IMG/VR virus record: IMGVR_UViG_3300007541_000111
Coordinates: 1-31,084 of that record
Length of the DNA: 31,084 nucleotides
Reading direction: 5' to 3' (one strand)
Origin: a virus
Shown here: piece after piece, positions 18,266 through 27,283 of the stretch
Numbering within the stretch: the stretch's first letter is position 1
How the letters are laid out: each line of letters opens with the position of its first letter
The notes under the pieces: generated by a model
Databases searched by the model: none
Seen by the model: the letters and a program-made list of their open reading frames with translations, nothing else
Told to the model about the DNA's origin: nothing
Made by a program: the position numbers and the translations under genes

Positions 18266-20041
18266 ATGAGAGGTATAGTTGAGGTTTATGAAGTTGGACG
18301 AGAGAAAACGCTCGTACACAAATCTAATAATCTAATTGTTGACGGGGCTGGTGAGCTTATAGCAGACATATTTACGACACCATCTTCAATAGCTATGAGT
18401 GGTTTGGGGTCTGGATCTATAAACGAAAGAATACTAGACTCTTCAAACTTTGGAATTCATGGGTTCTCTTTAGGAAAAGGATCCTTAGGTTATAAAACAA
18501 ATGCTCACGCATACAAGAAACATAATCTTCTTGCATCAGGAGAATACCTTCCTATAGAAGTTACAGCCTCAGCTACTCAAGCTTCTTTTCCAAATCCATA
18601 TGATGTATCTTGCACTGTCTTAAGAGTAACTTCAACAGCAGCTTCAGGAGGATATGTAAAATGGGATTCTACAAGAATAGACCCTACCTTTTTACATTCC
18701 TTATCCTCCGTTCCTAAAATATTGTCATATGATTTTAAGATAGACCCTGCTGATTTCACTACAGACTCCACAGGAGGCTACTCTTACCTTACTACAGAGA
18801 TAACTCACGGTGATATTGATTACAGATATACACTACAAATACACCACCCCCTCCACGCAGAACTAAGTGCTAATGAAATTCCTGGTAGAGTTAATTCTAT
18901 TCTAACTAGCGAAACTTCGGGGAATTATGTATACTTGAAAGAGCTAGGTGGCGGTTGGTATAGAAAGGCGTGCGTCGTTCCTGAGGATGATTACAGCGCA
19001 TCTAGTGACACTGTAGTTAAAATATACCCAGCGTCACTATCAAGTGTTCCTGGGGACAGTTACACTAAGAGCATTAAAGGGTCTGCCTACATATCAAGAA
19101 TTTCTTTAAACGCAGGTAGCTTGCCTATAACTTATCATAAGAAAAGAACTACTCTGTACGATTCAACTCAGGATTTATTAGAACAGCCTTGTATAGCGTC
19201 GTCTGTTCTTACTTATGAGAATGGTCTATATCTACTTTCTAGAGGAGGAACTCTTACTTTAAACCCGTCTTCTTACGATGTTTCAGCTAGTTTACCTGAC
19301 ACTCCTCACCCTAATGATAAGTATCTTCAAAAGGTAACCTCGACTAAGTATGAGGATTTAGTTGATGTTAATATATTTCATGGACATAATGTTAACCTAG
19401 GATCCTATAGTAGAGATAATGTATCAGTTTCATCTATTGTAGATAGCTCTTGGTCAATAACATCATCCTTAACAGAGTTGCCTGCTCAAAAGGATATGAG
19501 GTTGTTCGGATGTTTTAGCCCATCTTCTAATGTTACATTAAATCTAATACCTACCTTTGATGCTACAGGGTTCGATAATCCTATTGTCACTTTTGAGTGT
19601 AGTGGGGAAGATGGATTTAATAGACCATCAGCACCCTCTATGGATAAAGACGGTTACGCTAGAGTATACCATTCAAATTTAGGAGAATCTCCAACGACAT
19701 CTTCTACGGTATATTCAATTACAGAATCTAACTTCTCCTCTACTGGAGAGGTTAAATTCAAAGCAGTTATAAAAGCATCTGAAAGAAAAATGATAAATGC
19801 ATATGGAGGTATCTTTGAAATAGGACTACATGCAATTGATTACCTTTCAATGCTGAAGACTGGACAGGTAGATTCAACTAGATCAATTAACAAAGATGTT
19901 ATTGACGGTGATGATATAATATTTAAACTAGTGGCAAAGAAACAATTCCTTTATGATATAACGCATCAAGGTGATTATGGAACCACGGCGGGTCTTTCAG
20001 ACGAGAGAGACTTGGAAATAATTTGGACTTTGGATTTCTGA
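18266..20041 (+). CDS. Baseplate/fibre paralogue A with inserted jelly-roll-like module (591 aa)
   Basis: First of three tandem related proteins. Residues 1-80 share the family start (RGIVEVYEVGREKTLVHKSN, then NLIVDGAGELIADIF and FSLGKGS), and residues 510-591 share its end (GGIFEIGLHA... IIWTLDF). Residues about 90-295 look like an inserted carbohydrate-binding jelly roll: a strand-rich module in which LKELGGGWYRKACVV (224-238) and KGSAYISRISLNAGSLPITY (271-290) follow the common phage pattern '..GWYR......Y......aqle.gs.pT.Y'. A second insert of unknown type lies at about 300-470. No signal peptide or membrane segment. Probably a peripheral baseplate or receptor-binding decoration; family function is unknown to me. 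Ribosome site GGAGG at 18249-18253 supports the ATG at 18266. Confidence 0.7.
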   Translation: MRGIVEVYEVGREKTLVHKSNNLIVDGAGELIADIFTTPSSIAMSGLGSGSINERILDSSNFGIHGFSLGKGSLGYKTNAHAYKKHNLLASGEYLPIEVTASATQASFPNPYDVSCTVLRVTSTAASGGYVKWDSTRIDPTFLHSLSSVPKILSYDFKIDPADFTTDSTGGYSYLTTEITHGDIDYRYTLQIHHPLHAELSANEIPGRVNSILTSETSGNYVYLKELGGGWYRKACVVPEDDYSASSDTVVKIYPASLSSVPGDSYTKSIKGSAYISRISLNAGSLPITYHKKRTTLYDSTQDLLEQPCIASSVLTYENGLYLLSRGGTLTLNPSSYDVSASLPDTPHPNDKYLQKVTSTKYEDLVDVNIFHGHNVNLGSYSRDNVSVSSIVDSSWSITSSLTELPAQKDMRLFGCFSPSSNVTLNLIPTFDATGFDNPIVTFECSGEDGFNRPSAPSMDKDGYARVYHSNLGESPTTSSTVYSITESNFSSTGEVKFKAVIKASERKMINAYGGIFEIGLHAIDYLSMLKTGQVDSTRSINKDVIDGDDIIFKLVAKKQFLYDITHQGDYGTTAGLSDERDLEIIWTLDF

Positions 20042-20676
20042 TGAAAGGTTTAGTTACGATACAAAAGGTTTATTCTGATGGAAGAAAGGAGATTGTGCTT
20101 AAGGAAGGGTGCAATATTCTTACTGACGGATTCGGTATATCTGTAGTTAATTTATTTACAAGTGACGGCAGCGAGCAAGGGGATGATCTTAGAATAGCTT
20201 ATTTTCAGCTAGGGACTAGCGGTTATTCGGACGATCCCGACTGGACTGATCTACTTCCTAGCAGCACGGCTAACAACTTCTATTCATTAAGTGCTCCAAT
20301 ATCCTCGATAGACGGGTACGGACTAGACACTACTTTGAAGGCTGTTGAGAGGGAAATTATAACTGTAGAGGAGGCTTTTATCGAAGCCTCGGCATTAACA
20401 TATCAATATGAGAATCAAGTTTTATGTGAGTTTGAAGCTGATTCAGTCTCAGATATAAATGAAAGATACATTAACTGTAAGTTTACTATAGATGAGAAAG
20501 GTGCTGTAGGAAAATCTTTGAAAGAATTAGGGTTATTCGTAAAGAACCCAGAGCATCACCAGGATCGTGATAGGCCAGCATTAGCTGCTTATAAGTTACT
20601 GGCCGAACCTTTAGAGAAGACAGACGCTTTTAGTTTAGATGTGGAGTGGATTATAGATGTTTCTAACGAAGCGTGA
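20041..20676 (+). CDS. Baseplate/fibre paralogue B (211 aa)
   Basis: Second tandem paralogue. I take the ATG at 20041, which overlaps the previous TGA (TGATG). An in-frame TTG at 20023 would add six residues but lacks justification, and the ATG start aligns with MRGIVEV of paralogue A. The family features are VTIQKVYSDGRKEIVLKEG with CNILTDGFGISVVNLF (5-39), YFQLGTSGY (54-62), and a C-terminus with LKELGLFVKNP (160-170), LAAYKLL and TDAFSLDVEWIIDV. The body is beta-rich with acidic loops and no insert, so it looks close to the ancestral scaffold. The likely role is a small virion subunit near the baseplate rim; no enzyme motif is visible. It ends just before the only real intergenic gap of the block. 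Confidence 0.75.
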   Translation: MKGLVTIQKVYSDGRKEIVLKEGCNILTDGFGISVVNLFTSDGSEQGDDLRIAYFQLGTSGYSDDPDWTDLLPSSTANNFYSLSAPISSIDGYGLDTTLKAVEREIITVEEAFIEASALTYQYENQVLCEFEADSVSDINERYINCKFTIDEKGAVGKSLKELGLFVKNPEHHQDRDRPALAAYKLLAEPLEKTDAFSLDVEWIIDVSNEA

Positions 20677-20729
20677 TTATAAAATTAACCTAAACCACTA
20701 CAAAGATTATATAATAAAGAGAGGTCCAC
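20677..20729 (+). promoter_or_regulatory. Only intergenic gap within the structural block: possible late promoter and ribosome site
   Basis: These 53 bp separate paralogues B and C and are strikingly AT-rich. TATAAAAT at 20678-20685 matches the T4 late-promoter box TATAAATA at 6 of 8 positions. It would place a transcript start near 20692 and leave a leader with the ribosome-binding site GAGAGG at 20719-20724. A second box, TATATAATA at 20708-20716, is too close to that site to allow a normal leader. Every other junction in this block is 4 nt or less, so this one probably carries a regulatory element. Promoter use is inference. Confidence 0.4.
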
Positions 20730-21311
20730 ATGAAAAAGGGAGATAAATTACAGCCTAAAGGACACCTAGAGGTTTGGAAAGTACATTCCAATGGAGAAAG
20801 AGAGCTTCATTGGTCTGATCATAATGTTATTACCTCTGGAATGGGTGTCGGTTTATCACACTTCTTCGCTGCATCTGGTGGTGATTCCATACTAGACTAC
20901 CAAATTCTTAACTTTCAGGTAGGGACTAGCGGAGATACCTCAGATTATGGAGTGTCAACTTACAAGCTACAGTCCCCTTTAGGGGCTGGAGAATACGGAG
21001 CCGAGTCCGCACTCCTTGTGGAACAGCTAACTCCAATAGAAAACGGGTCTGTCGCTGGATCCGTCAAGTATTTCCCAAGGATACGATTTAGTAATATACA
21101 CAGAGTTAACAAAACAGCAGTCAGGTTCACCTTAGTTCTTGATGACGCGACTGCCAATGTTTCAGATCCTATTAATGAGATCGGATTGTTCATGAGAAAT
21201 CCTAGAGGTCTATCTTCTCATGCACCAATCCTAGCAGCTTACAGACCGTTTACACCTATAAAAAAGACTGACTCCTTCTCGTTAGTCTTCCTCTGGACTT
21301 TACAGTTTTAA
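20730..21311 (+). CDS. Baseplate/fibre paralogue C (193 aa)
   Basis: Third tandem paralogue, 193 aa. It has the family start after a Lys-rich leader: GHLEVWKVHSNGERELHWSD (11-30), then HNVITSGMGVGLSHFF. FQVGTSGD at 62-69 matches FQLGTSGY in paralogue B. The C-terminus carries INEIGLFMRNP (148-158), ILAAYRPF (167-174) and TDSFSLVFLWTLQF, which lines up with both other copies. It is preceded by its own gap and a good ribosome site, so it may be expressed separately from A and B. It is strand-rich and has no membrane segment or enzyme motif. Likely a structural subunit, perhaps forming hetero-oligomers with A and B; the role is not known. Confidence 0.75.
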   Translation: MKKGDKLQPKGHLEVWKVHSNGERELHWSDHNVITSGMGVGLSHFFAASGGDSILDYQILNFQVGTSGDTSDYGVSTYKLQSPLGAGEYGAESALLVEQLTPIENGSVAGSVKYFPRIRFSNIHRVNKTAVRFTLVLDDATANVSDPINEIGLFMRNPRGLSSHAPILAAYRPFTPIKKTDSFSLVFLWTLQF

Positions 21312-21313
21312 CG

Positions 21314-24300
21314 ATGCCTTTTAACCCCGCTGACATATATTCAGTAACCGCAGGAGTTGAGCTTTACAACTACTGGAACCCTTTCGTAACTAAGCACGAC
21401 GCTAGTTCTTTCTATAACTGGGAACAGGATAACCTTCCTCTATATGACCTAGAGGAGCGCACTGATTACCTGTGGGAAAGGTTCGGTTGGGCTGGATCTT
21501 CTCTCCCAGGTATGGCGTTATGTGTGTCTTCCTCTTTAGCCACTGATAATAACAATGTCTTTACTAGTTTAGAAGACGCTATAAACGCTCTACCTGAGGT
21601 CATAAGAATGCCAGTTCTTATAGAAGTTGCAACCAGCGGTAACTTAGGTAGCATCAATCTCAATAACATTAAGTTTACTGGAGATGGAAAACTAGAGATA
21701 GTTAATAGAGTATTTACAGAGTTCGTATCTGCAAGTGCAGTCAGTACAGACTATGACTCAGCCTTAGGAACAATTAGAACAACCTCAAGCGTAGATGCGG
21801 CGAACATTATAACTGATACTTCAGTAGTTTCCTTGAGTGAGCCAACTGCAAGCCTGTGGCCTTCAAATACTGAAAAGTGGAAAGGGTTAGCATTCGTATC
21901 TGAGGTTAAGAATTTAAATGGCAACAGACCAGATAAGTGCTCAGTGGTCGTACATGACGATCAGGTTAACTCTTGGAGACCTACCACTAGTACTTTCTTT
22001 ACTCCAGACATCGCTGATGCAGGTTCCGTAGTTATAGATGGAGCAACCTCACTTGATTGGAATAATACTAAGCTGTCATTAAACGGAGCGTTAACACTTA
22101 CTAGAAGTGAGGCTCCCATATCAGGAGCTAACTCAGGGGGTCAGATGGTTGGTTTCTTAACTAACAACTATCTTGACAGTATTAAGATTGTAAACTGCGA
22201 CGGTCCTATTTATATTAGAGGCTTTGGTGTTGATGCTAGGAATACTTCTGATTGGGGTATCATAATAAAGAACTCTGAGGGTATTACTTTAGAGAACTGT
22301 GGCGTAACTAGGGCTTTGATTGGTGGAGTAGACATTTCAAATTCTGAGGTTAATCTTAGAAGAAGGTTTGTTTCTTCTAGAAATTATAACCACACTTCCA
22401 CAGCTACCAGAACTGCAACTGATAATTATGGTCTTAGGTCTTCCAACTCGACCATTTCATTTGTGACTGATTCCTACATAAACGGTAATGATTCACTGTT
22501 TGCATTCCAAGAAAATGATTACGGTATGCATTTAAGCAATTCAAAGCTTTTAGGTGAGGATTCAACAGCGTACTACAAGTGTTCACACAATCATAAGGCA
22601 GGTTTAAAGTTAGTTAACTCTGTCGTAGATGTCGATGGTTATCTAGACATTTATAGTAACCATGTAGGGTGTGAGGCTATTTCATCTGAGTTAATGTTGG
22701 ACGGCTTTATATGCCAGTACAACAAGCAAGAAGGGTTACTCGCAAAAGACAGTAGCGTAGTATACGGTAAGAAAGAAGGAACTAGAGCATACACTTCATT
22801 GTTTGGAAATGACGGTATAGCTTATAGCTATAGATTAGGCTTCTTTGGAAATGGAAAAAATATAAGCATGTTCAACTCTTCCATGATGCCTGCTAGAAGA
22901 CCTAACATGTTCTATAATCATGACCAAATTTTTATAGCAGGACATCAAGGAGTTACCGTTGATGAGGAGCATAATCCAGGCGCAGCACTCATAGCTCAAC
23001 CTGGAATTTATCTAAACAACAGCAAGGCAAAGCTTATTCACTGTGTTTTAACAACAGCTAAAACTTCTTCAACTGGAAACATAACAGGAGCAGACTATCT
23101 TACAAACATACCTGTGCTAGGCTCTGTAGTACAAGCATGTAACAATTCCAAGATCGAGTTTTTAGGATCTCAGTACGGCGCTAATTTAATCGTTGGAAGA
23201 AACTCTAACACTTATAACGATGCAGGCATCTATGTATCAGATAATTCTACTTGTAAAATATCAGGACCTACTTTTATAGGACAGTTTGATACTGCCATAT
23301 TGGCAGATAGAAACTCCTCTATTGTTATAAGCCCACATGACAATGACTCAGAGAATACATATGATGAGCAAGGTTTTGGACTTAGTTCTACAGCAAACCA
23401 CACTAGCGTTGAGATTCATGCATATAGCCGTTGCTTAGTCGCAGACAACGGATCCACTATAACTATGAGAGACTTGGGTGATGCTATAGAAAGATACCCT
23501 ACTTCAATCGAGCAAGCAAGTTCAACGGATTATTTCTCAACAAGAGAAACTGTAGCATCTTCCATAACAGGTGGAAGTTTAGTCCTTCTTCCAAACCCAA
23601 AAATAGCTGCAACTGTACCAGCAGGAGTTTATCCAACTAGATTGTCTTACGAGCAGAACCCTACTAACTATAGGTTTGCAAGTACTACCGTAAACACTCA
23701 TCCTTACAATTACTATCTAGCTAATATAGGAACTATAACTGCTAGTGACTTTAGAACAAACTTATCTAAGGGTGGGGTATGTGTTCACGCTCTTAACGGA
23801 AGCACTGTTAGAGCACAGAATGTTTGCTTCTTAACTTCTCCCGAGAACACTGACTGGCCTTATTACGATCATCTTGAAAGTGCAGCGGGTTGTTCTGATT
23901 TGAGAATATGGGCTATATCAAGCGGATCTAGACTAGAAGCTAATAACCTAGCAGTATCTTCAACTTATCCTTCTTTAGCAGGATATACAGGTCCAAGTGC
24001 TACTTACGGTTTTGAATACAGCGCGTTCGCTCACCAACCTTACCTGCCCTCAATAGGACACCCAGACACTAGCACCTTGTCCATACTAGACTTTTATGGT
24101 ATAGGTGGTGAAGTATCAGCAGGTATACTTTCAGATAGAATGCAGGCTTGGTCTAAGCAGAGATGGGGAGGTGCATTGAATCATTTCGGTGTAAGCTCTT
24201 CTGAAAACTCAGGACCTTTTAGGTTATATTTCGATGTGGACCCAGCAGCAAAGTCTCTAAACTTCTTTAGCTCTACAGCAGGAGGGTATTCTCTTGATGA

Positions 24301-24676
24301 TAACAGACCTTATCAGATAATGGCTCAAGGGTATTTCTTATCAGGTCCTGCGGTGACTCAAGAAGATATTGCTCAAGAGTTATATGGAGATCTGCTGACA
24401 CTATCCTCTACATCTACAGACTTTGAAAGCTCTGGGTACTATCATACTTCATCGTTTGTTAATGCATCTAGAGCAGTAGTAACTTTAGATGAATCTGCTG
24501 CTAATACATTTGCAAACGCTAAACATTGTTCACACCCATTCCTAGGAAGAGAAAAACTTGTCAACATTTATAGAGCAACTAATAAAGCTTATGGTGAAGG
24601 TTATTCTCATACCACTACAGGGTATGGAGCAGGATTTACAACAACAAATATCTTTGATGTCAGGAGAACACTCTGA
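21314..24676 (+). CDS. Fibre/baseplate protein with right-handed beta-helix (1120 aa)
   Basis: The N-terminal 60 residues include FYNWEQDNLPLYDLEER (33-49), a motif shared with the next gene. Residues about 285-730 form a parallel beta-helix: repeated short strands with Asn/Ser ladders, such as SDWGIIIKNSEGITLENCGV near 312-331 and repeated 'G..L.NS....' rungs (NYGLRSSNS, DYGMHLSNS, KAGLKLVNS). This pectate-lyase-like fold is common in phage tailspikes and fibres. Residues 800-1120 are a separate C-terminal region, ending FTTTNIFDVRRTL. The protein probably binds or degrades surface polysaccharide, or serves as a scaffold. I see no clear catalytic triad. No ribosome site precedes the ATG; translation is probably coupled to the stop of paralogue C 2 nt upstream. 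Confidence 0.75.
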   Translation: MPFNPADIYSVTAGVELYNYWNPFVTKHDASSFYNWEQDNLPLYDLEERTDYLWERFGWAGSSLPGMALCVSSSLATDNNNVFTSLEDAINALPEVIRMPVLIEVATSGNLGSINLNNIKFTGDGKLEIVNRVFTEFVSASAVSTDYDSALGTIRTTSSVDAANIITDTSVVSLSEPTASLWPSNTEKWKGLAFVSEVKNLNGNRPDKCSVVVHDDQVNSWRPTTSTFFTPDIADAGSVVIDGATSLDWNNTKLSLNGALTLTRSEAPISGANSGGQMVGFLTNNYLDSIKIVNCDGPIYIRGFGVDARNTSDWGIIIKNSEGITLENCGVTRALIGGVDISNSEVNLRRRFVSSRNYNHTSTATRTATDNYGLRSSNSTISFVTDSYINGNDSLFAFQENDYGMHLSNSKLLGEDSTAYYKCSHNHKAGLKLVNSVVDVDGYLDIYSNHVGCEAISSELMLDGFICQYNKQEGLLAKDSSVVYGKKEGTRAYTSLFGNDGIAYSYRLGFFGNGKNISMFNSSMMPARRPNMFYNHDQIFIAGHQGVTVDEEHNPGAALIAQPGIYLNNSKAKLIHCVLTTAKTSSTGNITGADYLTNIPVLGSVVQACNNSKIEFLGSQYGANLIVGRNSNTYNDAGIYVSDNSTCKISGPTFIGQFDTAILADRNSSIVISPHDNDSENTYDEQGFGLSSTANHTSVEIHAYSRCLVADNGSTITMRDLGDAIERYPTSIEQASSTDYFSTRETVASSITGGSLVLLPNPKIAATVPAGVYPTRLSYEQNPTNYRFASTTVNTHPYNYYLANIGTITASDFRTNLSKGGVCVHALNGSTVRAQNVCFLTSPENTDWPYYDHLESAAGCSDLRIWAISSGSRLEANNLAVSSTYPSLAGYTGPSATYGFEYSAFAHQPYLPSIGHPDTSTLSILDFYGIGGEVSAGILSDRMQAWSKQRWGGALNHFGVSSSENSGPFRLYFDVDPAAKSLNFFSSTAGGYSLDDNRPYQIMAQGYFLSGPAVTQEDIAQELYGDLLTLSSTSTDFESSGYYHTSSFVNASRAVVTLDESAANTFANAKHCSHPFLGREKLVNIYRATNKAYGEGYSHTTTGYGAGFTTTNIFDVRRTL

Positions 24677-27279
24677 TGGCTTTTAATGAAAATCAAAACA
24701 CAGGTTTGACACAGGTATGGTCAGATAGTAAGTATAAGTTTACTGACCCTGTACGCTACTATAAAAGTAACGATCCTTACTACTGGGAAGTAGATAACAT
24801 TCCTATAAAGCAACTAGAGGAAAACATCCTATGGTTAAAGGATCAATTATCAAGCCCATCAACCAATGCTTCTGGTATAGGTAGAGAGGGCTTGTCAGAG
24901 CTACAACCTTACAGCAACGGGTCGAGCAGAATTGTTGCTGTTCGACCTGGAAAGTTTATGGCTAGGGTTAATGATGCTTATAATAAAGGTATTACAACTT
25001 TAGCTAAGGAGGCTTATGAGAGTCTCCCCGCACAAGGATCTAATTATGTAAAATCTAGAGTATCCTTCGAGCTTCCTGACTCTGTATTAAGAAGAATAGT
25101 TGGAGAGGTTATCACAGGACCTACAATCTATAACAATGGATTGTATGATCACTTACAGCATCACGCAGTAGAGAGTTACGGTGATCTCGCTAATGTTTTA
25201 GAATTTAGAGAAGGCTCAACCCAATTCTCTCAGAACTTTGTACAGTCAGAGATATTAAACATACCTAAGAACAAACTAGCTTTGTGGAAGACTGGTACAA
25301 CGGCTAGAGATTATCAGCCAAATGCACTAGACCTACAACAGCTTTCTGTAGAGTTTACTAGACGATGGGGAGGTATAGCAAGAACTTCACTTGTAAATGT
25401 TGCAGAGGACATTTCAATCGAAATTCCAAGCTTTGATGAGGATGATGTTTTAAGCTCACCAAACTTCCCTAGACAATATGAACCCCAGTATAGAATAGAT
25501 TTACTTTTTATATACGCCCACCCTTCTGATTCAAAGGAGACTTATATAACACCTCCTAATGGAACTCAGCCTACCAAGATTACCAAGCCTAGACTTGGGC
25601 TAGTAAAAGGAGCAGGGGTTGTTGGATTAAAAGGTATTGGAGCATTCTCAGAGTTTGATAGTATAACTAACTTCATAGATAACTTTTTTGAGTCCGGTGG
25701 CTACCTTACAAATAGGGTTAACTCTCAAAACTTCTTCAAAGCTAGAGAGGCTCTGGATTCCTCATTTAATTATCAAATAACTTCTCCAATATCAGACTTC
25801 TATCAACAAGAGGTTGGTGTAAAAGGAACTGTTTACGGTAACCTACCTTCTCCTGATGATTTAATGAACTTAGCCCCTCTTCTTCAAGAAGGGGTGGAAA
25901 ACTCGTTATCCTTAATAGGACAGTCAGTTCTTCCCATAGCTTACATTATTACAAGAAAAGGGAGTACTGTTATAAGGTCTGATGATATCGTAGACATAAG
26001 ACCTTTCTTTAGAACTGCGGAACTAGCATACAATGAGCGTGCTGGTATAGCTGCTGCTAACCCTCCTCTTTCTCTAGCAAACCCTGCCGTAGGTAAAAGA
26101 GAACTTAACGAGCATACTAGAAAAATATCAACCTATGTAGAAAATGCTATTAGTGAGATAGTTGTTGGAGGAGGCGGTTCCGCTGGAGGTGGAGTCATAG
26201 GAAGAGGTATGATTTTAGGTGGCACAAAATATGGAGTAGAGGGTGCGACTTTACTTACGGCTGCGCTAAAAGATCTACCTGGAGCAACTGCGGGTTCCAT
26301 ACCATCAGAAGCTGTGGCTACGGATGTTTTAAGAAGAGCACACTTAAAGGGGTATGATTTATTAAACGAAAATACTCGATTCCCCGAACTCCCAGGATGG
26401 GACATTTCTCCAACCATAGCTGCTGCTGGTGTTGAGCAACTTGGTGAGTATAGAAATGATAGAATTAATTTTGCATCTCACGCAGGAGTAGCAGTTAACC
26501 CTGTAGATCTTCTTAATGAAGCTGATATTGATTCCACTACTTATTCATTTTTAACTCAATATGTAAACGAGATAGGAAATACTGAGAATGGTCTGGAGCC
26601 TTGGTATGCATCAGATCTTAACGATACCGATGGTAACAATGGATTTGTAAATTCTTTAAGAGAGTTGCAGTATGATAATATAGCATTTGTTAAGAAAAGG
26701 TTGAAGTTTAAAATACCAGCAGGCACTACGAACTTTGATTACAGTGTAAATGCTAGATTAATTAATTGTGTTCCAGCAAGCATAAGACAGAATTGCACAA
26801 CAAAAGATTATGGTTATACCTTTCTAGCAAATTCTACATCTTATAATGGAATATTTATAGAGAAGGGTGATAATGATGTTAATGGGTACGCAAACTTCAC
26901 TATCTATGTTGCTTTTAATGCTGGAAATCAGCTAGACGGCGGGTTCCCAGACAGCAACATTTATGATAGCGTTCACGGTCCATTAAATACTGCTTCTGGA
27001 AGAAGGAGTTGGAACAGACAAAATACAATGTATTCAGAAACATTAACTAACACAGATAGAAGTTCTAATAGATTTTCAGGGTTTAGGTATATACACTCAT
27101 CATGGATTGATACTGACACTGATTTCTTAGAGGAGAAGATACCTCCAATTTATGTTACATATCCCACATTAGAGTTTGAAATATTACAATATAGTAATAC
27201 AGATACTCCAATGAACTTCATTGTAAACAATTCAAACCCTGCTCCTGATATGGACACTATAATACCTTCATTTGAATGA
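24676..27279 (+). CDS. Virion structural protein sharing N-terminal docking motif (867 aa)
   Basis: Residues 1-58 resemble those of the preceding beta-helix protein. Both begin M-x-FN, and DPYYWEVDNIPIKQLEENI (33-51) matches the 'YxWExDNxPxxxLEE' motif there, suggesting a shared attachment to the same baseplate site. The middle is mixed helix/strand without a recognised domain. A Gly-rich hinge lies at about 496-512 (VGGGGSAGGGVIGRG). The C-terminal 200 residues are beta-rich. No membrane segment or enzyme motif. The likely role is a fibre adaptor or large baseplate component; T4 gp10- or gp8-like proteins would fit by position only. Its ATG overlaps the previous TGA by one base, with AGGAG at 24662-24666. 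Confidence 0.7.
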   Translation: MAFNENQNTGLTQVWSDSKYKFTDPVRYYKSNDPYYWEVDNIPIKQLEENILWLKDQLSSPSTNASGIGREGLSELQPYSNGSSRIVAVRPGKFMARVNDAYNKGITTLAKEAYESLPAQGSNYVKSRVSFELPDSVLRRIVGEVITGPTIYNNGLYDHLQHHAVESYGDLANVLEFREGSTQFSQNFVQSEILNIPKNKLALWKTGTTARDYQPNALDLQQLSVEFTRRWGGIARTSLVNVAEDISIEIPSFDEDDVLSSPNFPRQYEPQYRIDLLFIYAHPSDSKETYITPPNGTQPTKITKPRLGLVKGAGVVGLKGIGAFSEFDSITNFIDNFFESGGYLTNRVNSQNFFKAREALDSSFNYQITSPISDFYQQEVGVKGTVYGNLPSPDDLMNLAPLLQEGVENSLSLIGQSVLPIAYIITRKGSTVIRSDDIVDIRPFFRTAELAYNERAGIAAANPPLSLANPAVGKRELNEHTRKISTYVENAISEIVVGGGGSAGGGVIGRGMILGGTKYGVEGATLLTAALKDLPGATAGSIPSEAVATDVLRRAHLKGYDLLNENTRFPELPGWDISPTIAAAGVEQLGEYRNDRINFASHAGVAVNPVDLLNEADIDSTTYSFLTQYVNEIGNTENGLEPWYASDLNDTDGNNGFVNSLRELQYDNIAFVKKRLKFKIPAGTTNFDYSVNARLINCVPASIRQNCTTKDYGYTFLANSTSYNGIFIEKGDNDVNGYANFTIYVAFNAGNQLDGGFPDSNIYDSVHGPLNTASGRRSWNRQNTMYSETLTNTDRSSNRFSGFRYIHSSWIDTDTDFLEEKIPPIYVTYPTLEFEILQYSNTDTPMNFIVNNSNPAPDMDTIIPSFE

Positions 27280-27283
27280 TTAA

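Noticed and set aside
26160-26220. Gly-rich stretch in the 867-aa protein as a collagen-like or adhesin repeat
   Set aside because: It is only about 15 residues long without periodicity, so it is simply a hinge.
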